Source: an uncultured Bacteroidales bacterium
GTDB taxonomy: Bacteria; Bacteroidota; Bacteroidia; Bacteroidales; UBA3663
Direction: 5' to 3'
Length of the DNA stretch: 64,000 nt
NCBI GenBank assembly: GCA_905235375.1
Contig: CAJOLH010000015.1
Coordinates: 1-64,000, forward strand
Of the stretch, positions 61,679-64,000 are shown in pieces (position 1 is the stretch's first letter; every line of letters begins with the position of its first letter). The position numbers and the translations under genes are program-made. The notes under the pieces were generated by a model that was not told the origin of the DNA, ran no database searches, and saw only the letters and a list, made by a program, of their open reading frames with translations.

Positions 61679-64000
61679 ATGCGTCCCCTCCCCCTTTTAG
61701 CGCTACTCATCATCCTCCTTCCATTTGCTGCCACAGCGGGCGAATGGCAGGCATTTACCTATACGGAGAGCTACAACCGCGCCTGCCGCATGGGGGACAA
61801 TCTCTACATCCTCAAAGGCAACAGCCTCGTGCGCGCCAGCGTCTCAGGATGGGCTGTCGAAAAGGAGCTGACACGCGAAGACGGTCTCTCAAGCACCAAG
61901 ATTGTGGATATCTGCTTCAGTGAGGAAGTCAATCGCCTCGCCGTGGTCTATGCCGATGGTCTCATCGACATCTTCCATCCTGACGGCTCCGTCTGGACCA
62001 TCCCCGATTTCTACAATGCTCCCATGCAAGGGAACGACAAAACCATCAATGGTATTCGTCAGCAGGAAGGCCTTCTTTTTGTCTCTACGGCATTCGGATT
62101 CCTCGTTGTGGACCTTATGCAGGAGATTATTCAGCAGACATTTAATCTTGGCTTGTCGGTCAAATGTGCCTGGCAATACAATGGGGATTGGTATTACAGC
62201 ACCGACCAAGCTACCTTCTATTGTCCTTGCAGCGGCAATCCCTTTGCTCCTAATGCCTGGAAAAAGGCAAGCAATCATGCCATCGATGACGTCATCGTCC
62301 TCTCGGGTGGTAACGAGCCCCAGTGCTGGCAGCTTGCGCACGACCTCTGTCTGCGCCGTCTCGTCCCTACGTCCCACGTCTCGCAGCGATGCACTCCTTC
62401 CAATACCATTCAGGGACTTTGCCGAGCCGACCGCTTCATCATGACGGTTTCTACCGACAGCCTCATACTCTACGACATCAATTACGGCCATTGTCCCACC
62501 TACGGCAATGCGCCCAAACCGAACCAGCGCTATACGTGTGCGGCACGTGGACATCTTTCCGGCAGCACTGGTCTCTGCTCGCTCTCCAAGGGGGGCGATT
62601 CCTTTGCCTTTCTGCATCCTTCACTCGGCATCTTTGCCGACACGTTGTCCTACCCCAATCCTTATACTGTCAAGGTCAACGTCCTCTATCGCGAAGGCCT
62701 CACCATCAAGAATCATCAGCAGAGCGCCGACATCAATCGCATCACCTACAGCCAGGGAGAGGTAGGCATGACCTGCATCCTACCGCTCATCACCAACTAC
62801 GGCACCATGATGCGAACGTCTGCCTTTCTCACCACGATGAACCCTGAGAGCGAAACCTGGAACAACTACACGGCCTCCATCGTTACCCCTTACGTCGATA
62901 ACAATCGCTTCGCAGGTGCTGCCGACATGGTGGCCGACCCGTTCTATCCTTCCCGCTACTGGTTCTCCACGCTCGAGGACGGCATCATCGGCATCGACCA
63001 CGGCAAATACCTCCGCACCTACAATCATGGAACCACCAATCATAAACTGCAATGGTGTGCGCCCAACGTCACCCGTGTCGCCGGCATGGCTTTCGCCCCC
63101 GACAGCAATCTCTGGTGCTTCAACGAGGGCGTCGATCGCGAGCTTTGTGTATTGCGCGTCAAGGACAGCACATGGTATAACTTCCAGCTCCCCGGTCTTG
63201 AAATGAGCTATGGGTTCACTCACCTTTGCCACACTTGGCGAGGGGGACGGCATCAGATATGGGGCTACCAGCACCTCAAGTACGAAGCCACCAACATCTT
63301 CGTCTATGACTACGGCAGCGGCCTCAATTCCACAGCCGACGACCGCTTTACCTACTTCAAGGCGCTCACGCCCTCTTCGGGCATCACCTTCACACCCTAT
63401 TACGGGCGAGGTGTCTATGAAGGACCCAATGGAGCTATCTGGCTGCTCAACACTTCAGGACTTTACATCGTTGACAATCCATCGACCGTCTTCAGCAATC
63501 CAGGTGTTGTGCGAACCATCATCGAGAATGTCGTTCCCAACAGCTTTGCCATCGACAACCAGAATCGCGTGTGGATAGGAACCGAAGGGAATGGTCTATA
63601 TCTCTTCTCAGGCGATGGTCGCAGGCAGATTGCACAAATCACAACGATGAACAGCATCCTCAAGACCGACGAGATTCTCTCGCTGGCGTTCGATGACAAA
63701 CGCTCCGACCTATGGATCGTCACCGCAGGGCAGATACTCCGTTATCATTACGACGATGACGAGTACGATGCTTCCGACGAGCTCTCCACCACGGCCTACT
63801 GCTATCCCTCGTCCGTCACTTATGGCAGCAACTCAGTGATCAATGTCTTCGGACTGAAGGACGAAACAGAAGTGATGGTTGAAAATAGTCAAGGCCGCAC
63901 CTTAATAAAGGATACGGCCGTGGGTGGACTCTGCACAATCGATGCTTCAACTTTCCCTGTCGGCATCTACATGGTCATCGGAACTGATGCCAATGGTGCC
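61679..64000 (+). CDS. PorZ-like propeller protein, truncated by the window edge
   Basis: 774 codons are open from the ATG at 61679 to the last base, with no stop. Signal peptide MRPLPLLALLIILLPFAATA, then AGEWQAFTYTESYNRACRMG and RLAVVYADGLIDIFHPDGS, the same opening and propeller pattern as the PorZ protein at 56956. Later repeats include LWCFNEGVDRELCVL, GAIWLLNTSGLYIVDN, RVWIGTEGNGLYLFSGDGR and LWIVTAGQILRYHY. The C-terminal part (TAYCYPSSVTYGSNSVINVF, FPVGIYMVIG) lies where PorZ has its tail but lacks the YPNPVRP signature. A paralogue of PorZ with a different tail; probably only a few residues are missing. Confidence 0.8.
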   Translation, partial: MRPLPLLALLIILLPFAATAGEWQAFTYTESYNRACRMGDNLYILKGNSLVRASVSGWAVEKELTREDGLSSTKIVDICFSEEVNRLAVVYADGLIDIFHPDGSVWTIPDFYNAPMQGNDKTINGIRQQEGLLFVSTAFGFLVVDLMQEIIQQTFNLGLSVKCAWQYNGDWYYSTDQATFYCPCSGNPFAPNAWKKASNHAIDDVIVLSGGNEPQCWQLAHDLCLRRLVPTSHVSQRCTPSNTIQGLCRADRFIMTVSTDSLILYDINYGHCPTYGNAPKPNQRYTCAARGHLSGSTGLCSLSKGGDSFAFLHPSLGIFADTLSYPNPYTVKVNVLYREGLTIKNHQQSADINRITYSQGEVGMTCILPLITNYGTMMRTSAFLTTMNPESETWNNYTASIVTPYVDNNRFAGAADMVADPFYPSRYWFSTLEDGIIGIDHGKYLRTYNHGTTNHKLQWCAPNVTRVAGMAFAPDSNLWCFNEGVDRELCVLRVKDSTWYNFQLPGLEMSYGFTHLCHTWRGGRHQIWGYQHLKYEATNIFVYDYGSGLNSTADDRFTYFKALTPSSGITFTPYYGRGVYEGPNGAIWLLNTSGLYIVDNPSTVFSNPGVVRTIIENVVPNSFAIDNQNRVWIGTEGNGLYLFSGDGRRQIAQITTMNSILKTDEILSLAFDDKRSDLWIVTAGQILRYHYDDDEYDASDELSTTAYCYPSSVTYGSNSVINVFGLKDETEVMVENSQGRTLIKDTAVGGLCTIDASTFPVGIYMVIGTDANGA

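Overview
The window comes from a Bacteroidota genome, most likely a Bacteroidales member close to Prevotella. Its promoters have the Bacteroidota form (TTTG or TTG, about 20 bases, then TAnnTTTG). It also carries a 286-residue primary sigma factor without region 1.1, an RprX/RprY-type two-component pair, a long-form GDP-fucose synthase, Wzi, and several exported proteins with type IX secretion (T9SS)-style C-terminal tails. No rRNA, tRNA, CRISPR array, transposase or phage module was found.

Layout. 1-381: non-coding, with hairpins and a MITE-like inverted repeat. 382-9784 (minus): a run of exported proteins (CotH-like kinase, serpin, gingipain-like C25 protease, a small secreted protein, two proteins ending in a peptidase-S74/tail-spike chaperone domain) with one FkbM methyltransferase; it looks like a single unit driven from about 9840. 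9969-17305 (minus): gyrA followed by three TPR genes and a terminator. 17567-21118 (plus): an orphan galactitol-type PTS IIC protein, a KduI isomerase that carries a signal peptide, and an exported tyrosine phosphatase. 21132-25712 (minus): fcl, gmd, a GT4 glycosyltransferase and an endonuclease/exonuclease/phosphatase-family protein, a GDP-fucose module. 25969-29124 (plus): a PIN-like protein with a long charged helix and a metallophosphoesterase. 29159-31878 (minus): a small winged-helix protein and rprY/rprX. 32561-40393 (plus): housekeeping genes rpoD, glnS, a TPR gene, a DedA gene, tgt, an S66 carboxypeptidase and a BASS transporter. 40458-55862 (plus): an exopolysaccharide/capsule locus (Wza, Wzz, Wzx, EpsG-type Wzy, five glycosyltransferases, an acyltransferase, an SGNH/DUF4886-like hydrolase, Wzi, a small lipoprotein). 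55864-56871 (minus): a second SGNH/DUF4886-like hydrolase. 56956-64000 (plus): PorZ, a SPASM radical SAM protein, a DUF1972-type glycosyltransferase and a second PorZ-like gene cut by the window edge.

How the parts fit. The fucose module can supply GDP-L-fucose to surface glycans. The wza-to-wzi genes form a Wzx/Wzy pathway, but the window has neither an initiating polyprenyl-phosphate glycosyltransferase nor a BY-kinase. PorZ belongs to the T9SS attachment machinery that handles anionic LPS in Porphyromonas, so PorZ genes next to glycan genes suggest a link between cargo anchoring and surface polysaccharide made here.

Two cautions. Four genes (serpin, C25 protease, the endonuclease/exonuclease/phosphatase gene, PorZ) are each broken by a one-base frameshift at a short homopolymer, which suggests indel errors in the assembly as much as true decay. 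Several intergenic spaces hold degenerate arrays of 8-, 9- or 10-base words whose sequence differs from locus to locus; these are the least explained structures in the window.
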